Below are positions 53,176 through 60,983 of a DNA stretch of 64,000 nucleotides, one piece after another. Source of the stretch: Dyadobacter endophyticus (lineage in GTDB: Bacteria; Bacteroidota; Bacteroidia; Cytophagales; Spirosomataceae). The DNA lies in the NCBI RefSeq assembly GCF_014641595.1, contig NZ_BMIA01000008.1, positions 55,100 to 119,099 on the forward strand. The letters run 5' to 3'. Position 1 is the stretch's first letter; every line of letters begins with the position of its first letter. A program made the position numbers and the translations under genes. The notes beneath the pieces were generated by a model, which saw nothing but the letters and a program-made list of their open reading frames with translations, searched no databases and was not told where the DNA came from.

Positions 53176-54108
53176 TTATAGCGAGCCGTTTTGCTGCTTA
53201 ATGCTTGCCAGAATGCGGTCGGCACCGGCTGCGAGCAATTCTTCTGCCAGTGCTGTGCCCAGCTCCTGTGGAAATGCATGCCCGCCGCTCTCGGCTTTGC
53301 GGATGAGTTCCTTGCCGTCTAGGCTGATGATCCCGCCGGTCATCCGGATTTCCTCGTCGTGCAATGTCGCCATACCGAAAACCGGGATACTACAACCGCC
53401 CTGGAGGCGTTTCAGGAATGCCCTTTCGGCAAGCAGGCAGGTTTCGGTTGGCTCGTGGTTGAGTAGTTCGCGGAGCTTGCTTTTCTTTTCAGCGTCTAAT
53501 AAAACAGCGCATTCGATGGCAACGCTGCCCTGGCCAACTGCGGGTGTAAACTCGTCGAGAAGCAGATGCTCGGCTATCTTGTCGTCGTACTCCATGCGGT
53601 GCACGCCCGCGTAAGCGAGCAGGAGGGCGTCGCATTGGCCTTCCTCCAACTTGCGGAGGCGGGTTTGCAAGTTTCCGCGCATATCCACTGTTTTGATATG
53701 CGGGTAATAATGTTTCAGAACCGCTACCCGGCGCGTCGACGATGTTCCTACTGTAAACGACTCGCCGCTTTTCAGCGATAATGTGGTATCGTGGCTGACG
53801 AGCACATCATTCGCCTGCTCGCGCTCGGTGAATGCGACGATTTCAAATGCGTCATCCAGTTGCGATTGCAAGTCTTTGGCGCTGTGGACGGCGATATCGA
53901 TCCCGCCGCTGCGAAGCTGATCTTCCAGTTCTTCCGTAAAAACTCCTTTGCTACCGATTTTGGAAAGCGACCGGTCAAGGATCTTGTCGCCCTTTGTTTC
54001 AATTATAACGATCTCTGTCTCAATACCGCCCCGTTGCAACAGCTCCTCGACATAATATGCCTGCCAAAGTGCGAGTTTACTCCCGCGGGTTCCTATTTTT
54101 ATATGCAT
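53176..54108 (-). CDS. hemC: Hydroxymethylbilane synthase (porphobilinogen deaminase)
   Basis: 310 residues. IGTRGSKLALWQA at the N-terminus, DIAVHSAKDL, GTSSTRRVAVLKHYYP, RGNLQTRLRKLEEGQCDALLL, and the dipyrromethane-cofactor cysteine Cys239 in RLQGGCSIPVFG. It polymerises four porphobilinogen units in haem synthesis. Single gene. Confidence 0.96.
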   Translation of the reverse strand: MHIKIGTRGSKLALWQAYYVEELLQRGGIETEIVIIETKGDKILDRSLSKIGSKGVFTEELEDQLRSGGIDIAVHSAKDLQSQLDDAFEIVAFTEREQANDVLVSHDTTLSLKSGESFTVGTSSTRRVAVLKHYYPHIKTVDMRGNLQTRLRKLEEGQCDALLLAYAGVHRMEYDDKIAEHLLLDEFTPAVGQGSVAIECAVLLDAEKKSKLRELLNHEPTETCLLAERAFLKRLQGGCSIPVFGMATLHDEEIRMTGGIISLDGKELIRKAESGGHAFPQELGTALAEELLAAGADRILASIKQQNGSL

Positions 54109-54274
54109 GGTAATAAAATGATCCTAAACGATATCAACTCAAAGGCGAAGTTATGCCATAAGTGGGAAACTGCCGCGTGAAATCTTACAGTTCCCGTATT
54201 CTCCTTTTTAGGCTCAGGTTTTAGTGGATTGAGAGAGAAAATACCCGTAAATTAACACAATCAAAATCAGCACT

Positions 54275-55354
54275 ATGGAAACCAAAGGCCTCATCTTCAT
54301 CCCCGATATCAGCGGCTTCACGCAGTTTATGCATGAAATCGAGATCCTGCATGGCCGGCAGATTATCCAGGAATTGTTAGAAACACTTGTGAATGCGAAC
54401 CAGATCGGCCTGGAAATCTCTGAGATCGAGGGCGATGCGATCCTTTTCTTCAAATTTGGGGAAGCACCGGAGCTTGAAACACTGTACCGGCAAGTCGAGA
54501 AGATGTTCTGTGATTTTCATAAATACCTGATCGCCTTCGACAACCGCCGGTTTTGCCAATGCAAGTCCTGCATTTCGGCGATCAACCTCACATTGAAAGT
54601 GGTAGCACATTATGGCGAGTTTACCACTTATCAGGTCAAGGATTTCAAAAAGCTGATTGGAAAGGATATTATCGTGGCGCACCAGCTGCTAAAAAATGAT
54701 ATCGAACAGCATGAGTACTGGCTGGTAACCCAAAATCTGCTGAACGGGCAAAACCCCGAATACTTTACTGACGGTATGAAATGGCAGCCCGGCTCAAAAA
54801 CGACCGAAAATGAGCAAATACCTTTTCAATACACCCAGATAGGCTATTTGAAGGACAGCATTCCACCGTACAGACCACCATTGCTGGAACCGAAGGAGAA
54901 GGTCAAAATGGTGTCGGTTTCAAGAGAATATGATGCGAATATCAAAAAAGTTTTCTTTACCTCCGGTCACCTGGAACTGCGTTCTCACTGGCAGGATGGT
55001 GTGAAATCGATCGAAGAGCTGGATCATTTTATTCCGGGTGTGGGATCGCGCCACCGGTGCGTCCGTGAGGACTGCGAAACGGTCATGTACGCCAGCGGAT
55101 TTTCGTACGATCCCGAATCCCGGGTCATTTTCAGTGAATCCGATGAGAAGTTCACGAGTGCGCTCTATTTTGTGCTCGATAAGCTGAGCGAGAACCGCAC
55201 GCGCCTCAGTCTGGAATATTATCTCAAAAAAGATCCTTTAAAACAACTTTCGTTCAGATTCTTCAAAAAGGATAAAATGGAAGCCGAATTCCGGAAATCG
55301 CTGGCCAATCTCGAAAGGCTGCTCCCGGAAATTACCTTACCGATTGATTTTTAA
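54275..55354 (+). CDS. DUF2652 protein: degenerate nucleotide-cyclase-like domain plus SRPBCC-like domain
   Basis: 359 residues. Residues 1-150 follow the class III adenylate/guanylate cyclase layout: FIPDISGFTQFM (metal Asp11), EIEGDAILFF (metal Asp54), VVAHYGEF and LIGKDIIVAHQLL. The transition-state Asn and Arg of active cyclases are replaced (Ile133 and Gln137 in that alignment), and the Lys before GD is Glu, so cyclase activity is doubtful. A FCQCKSC cluster (Cys94, 96, 99) could bind metal. Residues about 205-355 resemble a polyketide-cyclase/SRPBCC domain. The stop overlaps the convergent rimK gene by 4 bases. Assigned to DUF2652 from memory. Confidence 0.75.
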   Translation: METKGLIFIPDISGFTQFMHEIEILHGRQIIQELLETLVNANQIGLEISEIEGDAILFFKFGEAPELETLYRQVEKMFCDFHKYLIAFDNRRFCQCKSCISAINLTLKVVAHYGEFTTYQVKDFKKLIGKDIIVAHQLLKNDIEQHEYWLVTQNLLNGQNPEYFTDGMKWQPGSKTTENEQIPFQYTQIGYLKDSIPPYRPPLLEPKEKVKMVSVSREYDANIKKVFFTSGHLELRSHWQDGVKSIEELDHFIPGVGSRHRCVREDCETVMYASGFSYDPESRVIFSESDEKFTSALYFVLDKLSENRTRLSLEYYLKKDPLKQLSFRFFKKDKMEAEFRKSLANLERLLPEITLPIDF

Positions 55355-56253
55355 ACCCCGACCGTATCGCTCTCGTCTGTAACAATCTTGTCTTCAATAT
55401 AAGACACGATCAGCGACGCAATGTCGATCCCGCTTACCTCCTCGATGCCTCGAAGTCCCGGCGAAGAATTCACCTCCATTACTAGTGGCCCCCGCTCGGA
55501 TTGCAGCATATCCACCCCGGCGATTTTTACGCCCAATGCCTTAGCCGCTGCAATAGCCGTGTGCTCTTCTTCGGGCGAGAGTTCGATCATGCAGCCGGAG
55601 CCGCCCCTGTGAAGGTTGGAACGGAAATCACCCTCGGCGCCCTGGCGCTTCATAGCGGCGATCACCTTATTGCCGATCACAAATGCGCGGATATCGGCCC
55701 CTTTGGACTCTGCCACGTATTCCTGGATCAGGAAGTTGGCCCTCAGGCCGTAGAATGCCTCGATGGTCGATTTGGCAGCTTTGATCGTTTCAGCGAGCAC
55801 CACGCCTACGCCCTGTGTGCCTTCCAGCAGTTTGATGATCACCGGGGGGCCGCCTACCATATGAATGAGCTCGTTGACTTGCGCAGGATTTTTGGCAAAA
55901 ACCGTCTTCGGAATGTCGATACCGGCCTTCGCGAGTACTTGCATGCTACGCAGCTTGTCGCGCGAGCGTAGGATGGCTTGCGATTTTACGGTGGTAAATA
56001 TTTTCATCAATTCGAGCTGACGCACTACCGCGCAGCCGAATGCATTTACCGAAGTGCCGATCCGTGGAATGACGGCGTCGATACCGCTGAGGGGCTTGCC
56101 TTTGTAAATTACGGTCGGCTTGCCGCCTTCGATCATGACAAAGCATTTGACGTGGTCGATCACAACCGCTTCGTGTCCCTTTTGTTTGATTGCCTCCACC
56201 AGACGCCTGGTTGAATACAGGTCCGGATTGGTGGATAATACGGCGATTTTCAT
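55351..56253 (-). CDS. rimK: RimK-family alpha-L-glutamate ligase
   Basis: 300 residues, ATP-grasp fold: KIAVLSTNPDLYSTRRLVEA, AVIPRIGTSVNAFGCAVVRQ, LLEGTQGVGVVLAE, FLIQEYVAESKGADIRAFVI, GDFRSNLHRGGSG and LVMEVNSSPGLRGIEEVSG. In E. coli RimK adds glutamates to the C-terminus of ribosomal protein S6. It is preceded in the same direction by a retropepsin-like gene, a pairing also seen in other bacteria (RimB-RimK), and then by holB. Confidence 0.93.
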   Translation of the reverse strand: MKIAVLSTNPDLYSTRRLVEAIKQKGHEAVVIDHVKCFVMIEGGKPTVIYKGKPLSGIDAVIPRIGTSVNAFGCAVVRQLELMKIFTTVKSQAILRSRDKLRSMQVLAKAGIDIPKTVFAKNPAQVNELIHMVGGPPVIIKLLEGTQGVGVVLAETIKAAKSTIEAFYGLRANFLIQEYVAESKGADIRAFVIGNKVIAAMKRQGAEGDFRSNLHRGGSGCMIELSPEEEHTAIAAAKALGVKIAGVDMLQSERGPLVMEVNSSPGLRGIEEVSGIDIASLIVSYIEDKIVTDESDTVGV

Positions 56254-56307
56254 AAAAATGTTTTTAGAAAATGTGGAGGTTGGGGCCGTGGCCGAGGGTT
56301 ATGCACC

Positions 56308-56784
56308 CTAAGCTGAGGTTTGAGGTAGTTTTTGGGAACGAGTTGGTGCCAGCGAATGCCTTGCCGCCGACAGGTTCTTTTTGGAAACATCCACGATGAA
56401 CCTGTTTTTGAGCAGTTTTCGCCCGAGTAGTATGGGGTAGCTCATTTTCTGCCGGTTGGCCAGCGAAAATTCGGTACGTATTTTCCGGCCGAAGAGCCTG
56501 ATCGGTGTCTTGATCACGAACCGTTTTTCTTCCTTCCCGAAGGAATTCCGGATCACGGTTTCTTTGAAATCGGTTACTATAAAGAAATGTTGAGGTGCCC
56601 CCCGCTTGGCGTCGAGGTATATATGGAGCTCTTTGCTCCCTTCTTTTTCTACAAGTTTCACGCGCGAACAATGAATGGCAGAGGTTGCCGCACCGGAATC
56701 CACTCGCACAGGTACATTATGCCAGCCCAATTCCGGTAAGTCCGCCATATCGGTCGCGCCGATAATTTCCAATGGACGTTTCAT
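56308..56784 (-). CDS. RimB-like retropepsin-fold protease (putative ATP-dependent zinc protease)
   Basis: 158 residues of PF05618. The aspartic-protease-like motif is VRVDSGAATSAIH (Asp29-Ser30-Gly31); later RNSFGKEEKRFVIKTPIRLF, TEFSLANRQKMSYPILLGRK and NRFIVDVSK give the usual pattern, with PILLGR as the conserved hydrophobic-Gly segment. RimB proteins cleave the glutamate tails made by RimK. It overlaps holB by 4 bases (ATGA) and lies 54 bases before rimK. The names 'zinc' and 'ATP-dependent' are historical for this family and not visible in the sequence. Confidence 0.88.
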   Translation of the reverse strand: MKRPLEIIGATDMADLPELGWHNVPVRVDSGAATSAIHCSRVKLVEKEGSKELHIYLDAKRGAPQHFFIVTDFKETVIRNSFGKEEKRFVIKTPIRLFGRKIRTEFSLANRQKMSYPILLGRKLLKNRFIVDVSKKNLSAARHSLAPTRSQKLPQTSA

Positions 56785-57899
56785 CTGCGTTGAAAAAACT
56801 GGGCGACCGTCAGCGACAGGTCCAGAAACACCATTTTGGCCCGCACGTTGCGCTCAATGTGGTAATAGGCCGTATTCACTTCCCCGATCATCCTTTCCAG
56901 CGACTCAAAATTGACGGTTTTGGAAAAATTCTGCACGAATGTAAGCTCTTCCTGCGGAACGCGCAAAAGCTCGCCAGCGCCGTGGCTCCACACGAGCATA
57001 TCCCTGAACAGCCGCAATGCATATTCAAGCAGGCCTTTTTGCTTTTCCTTACTCATGACGTCGTAATTGTCGGAGAGTTTGACCAAATGCGCCACATCGA
57101 ATTTATAAGAAGATCGCATCCAGTCCGCAAACCATGCCGAACGGTCATCCTGCTCTTCCTGAACGAGTTTCAGCGCCTCGGCCATGTTTCCGTCGGACAG
57201 GAATGCTACCTGGTTGGCCATCGCATCGGTCGCATCGTTTTGTTTCAGGTAGGTTTTGATTTCCGAATCCGTGAATGCCGGAATGGTAATACGCTGTGTC
57301 CGCGAAATGATGGTAGTCAGCAATTTGTCCGATTGGTCACTTATCAAAAGGAACAATGTTTTTTCAGGCGGTTCTTCGAGAATCTTCAAAATGGCATTCG
57401 AAGAAGCCGCATTCATAATGTCGGGCTTCCAGATTAGCAGGATTTTGTACTCGCCTTCGTAGGCCTTCACCGACAATTTTCTCAAAATCCCGCGTGCTTC
57501 TTCTACCGAAATATTTCCCTGCTTGTTGTCTGCGCCGATGTGGTCGAGCCAGTCGGGCAGGACGCGGTAGGGGTTTTCCAGCAAAAATGAACGCCAGAGC
57601 GGCAGGAATGCCTCACTGGTTTTACCATCAACTTTTTTGGAGGTGGCAATGGGAAATATGAAATGAAAATCCGGGTGAATGAGCTTGCTCATCTTCGCGC
57701 ATGACGCGCAGGTGCCGCAGGCGTCTTCTTCGTTCCTGTTTTCGCAATTAATATAGGTAGAGAATGCCAGCGCCATGGCCAGGCCAGCGCCGCCGGTGGG
57801 GTAATCGAATAGCTGGGCGTGGGCCAGATGGCTGTTCCGGACCGAGCGCCGCAATGTCGCTTTGATATTTTCAAGTCCCGGAATATCTCTGAAAAGCAC
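56781..57899 (-). CDS. holB: DNA polymerase III subunit delta'
   Basis: 372 residues, GTG start at 57899. AAA+ clamp-loader fold with the zinc cysteines ENRNEEDACGTCASCAKM, then HPDFHFIFPIATSK, ISVEEARGILRKLSVKAYEG, ILLIWKPDIMNAASSNAILK, ILEEPPEKTLFLLISDQSDKL and TIISRTQRITIP. As in other delta' proteins no working Walker A lysine is visible (FDYPTGGAGLAMAL). It is the first gene of a probable holB-rimB-rimK operon. Confidence 0.92.
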   Translation of the reverse strand: MLFRDIPGLENIKATLRRSVRNSHLAHAQLFDYPTGGAGLAMALAFSTYINCENRNEEDACGTCASCAKMSKLIHPDFHFIFPIATSKKVDGKTSEAFLPLWRSFLLENPYRVLPDWLDHIGADNKQGNISVEEARGILRKLSVKAYEGEYKILLIWKPDIMNAASSNAILKILEEPPEKTLFLLISDQSDKLLTTIISRTQRITIPAFTDSEIKTYLKQNDATDAMANQVAFLSDGNMAEALKLVQEEQDDRSAWFADWMRSSYKFDVAHLVKLSDNYDVMSKEKQKGLLEYALRLFRDMLVWSHGAGELLRVPQEELTFVQNFSKTVNFESLERMIGEVNTAYYHIERNVRAKMVFLDLSLTVAQFFQRR

Positions 57900-57934
57900 G
57901 ATTTTAAATCAATTAATAAATGGGTAAAAGCCTG

Positions 57935-59125
57935 TTAGCTGCGCTGGGATTGGGTCTCTTGCAAAACCGCACTCATAATGTCTTCTTCTATCTTCCCGAA
58001 TGGAACTCCCCGGCGGCTCACCGTGTCGCTCGCTACGGCAAATGCTTTGTCAAAACGATATTCGCAATAGCCCTCGGTCGCTCCGCCCCAGGAGAAAGAG
58101 GGGATGTGTTTGGCCTGGAATCCCGCGCCGAATACGTTCACACTTACGCCAACAACCGTCCCGGTGTTGAACATGGTCGAAATTCCTGCTTTGGAATAAT
58201 CGCCCATCATCAGCCCGCAGAAGATCAGGCCGGTATCAGCCAATGTATTGGTAGCATAGCTATGCAGCTTGACGTTCGTGTGATCGTTTTTTAAATTCGA
58301 GTTATTGGTATTGGCCCCAAGGTTGCACCATTCTCCCAAAACCGAATTACCCAGGTAGCCGTCATGCCCTTTATTGCTATATCCAAACACCACACAATTA
58401 CTCACTTCGCCGCCCACTTTGGATGAAGGTCCAACGGTCGTATTCGGCCGTATCTTCGTTCCCTGCGCTAAAACACCATTTTCGCCGATGGCAAATGGCC
58501 CCTGGATCATCGAACCTTCCTGGATCAATGCATTCTTACCAATGTAAATAGGGCCGTTCTCCGCATTTAGTATGGATGCTTTGATCACCGCGCCTTCTTC
58601 CACGAAAATATGCTCTTGTTTATAGCAATGCGTAAACGGATCATTAATACCTACCGATTTTCTAACGGAAACAATGCGTTCGTAATCGGCTTTAATCTGC
58701 GCACCATTCTGGCCAAAAATATCCCACACATTGCGGACCATGGTAAATGGCTCGGCATATTGCACAACCGACAGGCTTTTGGTGCCTTCCGACGCTTTCC
58801 AGGCGTCATACGTGCGTACGGCCAGTATCTCGCCCTTATCGGACACGAGTGCATTGCCGTGCGGTAAGCCTTTAACAATGCCGGTCAGATGTTCATCCGG
58901 GCATAACGCGCCGTTGATATACAGGTTATCACCCGAAGTGTGCTCTGGAAATTTGGCGGCAAGGTAAGTTTCCGTTTGGAACGAAACCGTGGTGTGGCAT
59001 CTGTCGGCCCATTTCTCGGCCAGTGTGTGAATGCCGCACCGGATGCCGGCGACTGGTCTTGTATAGGTAAAAGGTAAAAGCTGGATTCTTATTTTGGGAT
59101 CGTCGAACAGAATGGTACTGGGCAT
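57935..59125 (-). CDS. GlmU-like sugar-nucleotidyltransferase family protein
   Basis: 396 residues. N-terminal half is a reduced nucleotidyltransferase-like domain (KIRIQLLPFTYTRPVAGIRC, then LYINGALCPDEHL). The C-terminal half (about 195-350) is a left-handed beta helix of hexapeptide repeats (GPIYIGKNALIQEGSMIQGP, FAIGENGVLAQGTKIRPNTT, GEVSNCVVFGYSNKGHDGYL). The protein matches the Bacteroidota 'GlmU family' group; the classical LxxGxGTRM pyrophosphorylase loop is absent, so catalytic identity is open. It is downstream of rpmE2 in the same direction but past a terminator. Confidence 0.85.
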   Translation of the reverse strand: MPSTILFDDPKIRIQLLPFTYTRPVAGIRCGIHTLAEKWADRCHTTVSFQTETYLAAKFPEHTSGDNLYINGALCPDEHLTGIVKGLPHGNALVSDKGEILAVRTYDAWKASEGTKSLSVVQYAEPFTMVRNVWDIFGQNGAQIKADYERIVSVRKSVGINDPFTHCYKQEHIFVEEGAVIKASILNAENGPIYIGKNALIQEGSMIQGPFAIGENGVLAQGTKIRPNTTVGPSSKVGGEVSNCVVFGYSNKGHDGYLGNSVLGEWCNLGANTNNSNLKNDHTNVKLHSYATNTLADTGLIFCGLMMGDYSKAGISTMFNTGTVVGVSVNVFGAGFQAKHIPSFSWGGATEGYCEYRFDKAFAVASDTVSRRGVPFGKIEEDIMSAVLQETQSQRS

Positions 59126-59186
59126 AAATTAAATCGTATGTGCCTGCCAAAGTTCGGGCATTTTATTGGTTACGGCAAAAAAAGAA

Positions 59187-59219
59187 GCAGTCTCCCGGAC
59201 ATATTTGTCGGGAGACTGC
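59187..59219 (-). terminator. Terminator after the L31 gene
   Basis: 11-bp stem (59187-59197 with 59209-59219) followed on the minus strand by TTCTTTTTTT. It separates L31 from the GlmU-like gene. Confidence 0.8.
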
Positions 59220-59279
59220 CACCGTATTTTTTCGTCGTCCTGCTGTGTTCGACCACGCAGGAAAAAGTCAATGCGTCGC

Positions 59280-59522
59280 TTATTTTCCGTAACGCTTTCT
59301 GAACTTGTCAACGCGACCAGCTGTATCAACCAGTACGTTCTTACCAGTGTAGAAAGGGTGTGATTGCGAAGAAACCTCGACTTTGTACACAGGGTAGCTT
59401 TTGCCATCTTCCATGGTAACGTTTTCAGAAGTCTCTATGGTAGAGCGAGTAATGAATTTAAAGTCGCTTGATAGATCCCAGAAAACTACTTCTCTGTAAT
59501 TGGGATGAATATCTTTTTTCAT
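59280..59522 (-). CDS. rpmE2: 50S ribosomal protein L31 type B
   Basis: 80 residues (MKKDIHPNYREVVFWDLSSD, then SHPFYTGKNVLVDTAGRVDK). It has no cysteine, so it is the zinc-independent (C-minus) form. No type A copy is in the window. It has a strong promoter and its own terminator. Confidence 0.97.
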   Translation of the reverse strand: MKKDIHPNYREVVFWDLSSDFKFITRSTIETSENVTMEDGKSYPVYKVEVSSQSHPFYTGKNVLVDTAGRVDKFRKRYGK

Positions 59523-59567
59523 TGGTATATGGTATTATTTGTTTCTATACGGTTTTCAAAAGGATTG

Positions 59568-59598
59568 CAAAAGTAAAAAATCCTGACTTGTAAATCAA
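59568..59598 (-). promoter_or_regulatory. rpmE2 promoter
   Basis: On the minus strand: TTG (59598-59596), 20 bases, TACTTTTG (59575-59568), followed by a 46-base leader to ATG 59522. Confidence 0.7.
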
Positions 59599-59652
59599 GT
59601 ATTGAAACGCTATCTTTTTTAATATTAATGCAATACGGCGGAAATTAATGTA

Positions 59653-60564
59653 CTAAACTTCACTGAGTTGTTGTTTGAGCACTTCGACGCCGCGTTTAGC
59701 TTCCTTCTCGAAATCGGTATACACGAAGCATTCGATCGAAAGCCCGCCTTTGTAGCCGATTTTCTTCAATGCCCCCAGGTAGGCCCTGAAATCGTCGCCT
59801 TTCACGCCCGGTGGCGTGCGTTTTTCCTTCTCCGCAATATGGCAATGCACAATATGCTTACCATATTTAACGATTTCGGAAGCAGGTTCGTCCTCCTTCA
59901 ACATATGGTATATATCGCAAAGCAGCTTCACGCGCGGGCTTTTAACTGCATCCACAATTTCAACGCCTTCGGCCAGGCTGTTGATGAAGTTGGTTTCTCC
60001 GCGGTTCAAAGGCTCCACGGCGATGGTAACCCCGTATTTTTCGGCGAGCGGGGCCATTTTCTGGGTTAATTCAATGTGCTGCGCCTTCGCCTTCGCGCGG
60101 TCGAAACCCTCGGGGATGATTCTGGAAGCACCACTTCCGAATACGACAAATTGTGAGCCGCATTCCTTGGCGCGTTTCAATACGGTCTCCGTTCTTTGGA
60201 GGATCGCCTCGTGGTTCGCTTCGGGACCCAGCGTCTTAAGGCTCGCCGGGAGCAGGATCACGTATGACTTAATAGGAAAGTGCTCGCTTTTCAGTTGTTG
60301 GAGGTTCTTCTCGTAGCCGGCATCGCCACCTTCCGGAATCAGAAAGCCCGCGACAGACTCCTCTATATATGAACATCCCGATTTTCTCAGAAACTCGGCC
60401 TTGTCGTATGCCGCATACACGCCTAGTGGAATGTTGTAAGCCGGGCTTCCGGCCGCTTTGGCCATGGCTTCGGTAATCGATCCGCCCAGCGCAAGGCCAG
60501 CCACCATTCCGGAGGTGGTTTTGAGGAACGTCCGACGTTCGGCTTGTTCGATAATTGTGTTCAT
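59653..60564 (-). CDS. Tat-exported sugar phosphate isomerase/epimerase-like TIM-barrel protein
   Basis: 303 residues with a twin-arginine leader (AERRTFLKTTSGMVAGLALG). The mature part is an AP-endonuclease-2/xylose-isomerase-like TIM barrel: CGSQFVVFGSGASR, AEKYGVTIAVEPLNRGETNF (metal Glu), VKLLCDIYHMLKEDE (Asp/His), VHCHIAEKEKR and GGLSIECFVY (last metal Glu). It would isomerise or epimerise a sugar or a related compound in the periplasm. The substrate is unknown. It is a single gene. Confidence 0.88.
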   Translation of the reverse strand: MNTIIEQAERRTFLKTTSGMVAGLALGGSITEAMAKAAGSPAYNIPLGVYAAYDKAEFLRKSGCSYIEESVAGFLIPEGGDAGYEKNLQQLKSEHFPIKSYVILLPASLKTLGPEANHEAILQRTETVLKRAKECGSQFVVFGSGASRIIPEGFDRAKAKAQHIELTQKMAPLAEKYGVTIAVEPLNRGETNFINSLAEGVEIVDAVKSPRVKLLCDIYHMLKEDEPASEIVKYGKHIVHCHIAEKEKRTPPGVKGDDFRAYLGALKKIGYKGGLSIECFVYTDFEKEAKRGVEVLKQQLSEV

Positions 60565-60983
60565 AATTATATTGTTTAGCGTCTGTTAGTTAAAATTTTA
60601 TGCAGGATTGATAGGCGTTAGTTTTTGTAAAGTTTACAAGATTAGATTTATTCTAAATAGTTGATAACTTCTAATATATTGATTTTCAATGTGAAAAGTG
60701 GAGTTCCGAAAAAAGGAGTTAAAAAAAAATGAAAAAATGTTTGCAAATTTTTGAATCTCATTTTGATGAAAAAATTTTCTCAGATTTAAATTTCTGTAAA
60801 TAACTAGTTATTAGTTTCTTAACAATTTGATAACTTGTATTATGACGATAAACCCGGTTTTTGTAGCGAAATACTGATTGCGTTTGTGATTAATTTAATG
60901 TTATTTCAAGAGATTTTTAGTTGCACCTCCGAGTCCAATTCCAAGAATATACATCACTAACGTTCTATCAAACACCACATTCT
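60565..60983. promoter_or_regulatory. Long AT-rich nrdA upstream region with a palindrome
   Basis: 419 bases without a gene. A perfect 14-bp palindrome AATAACTAGTTATT lies at 60799-60812 and is a possible operator; the nrdB leader has the shorter ATAACGTTAT with the same half-site. No exact TAnnTTTG promoter could be placed with confidence (TTTG at 60883-60886 is the best -33 guess). Confidence 0.4.
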
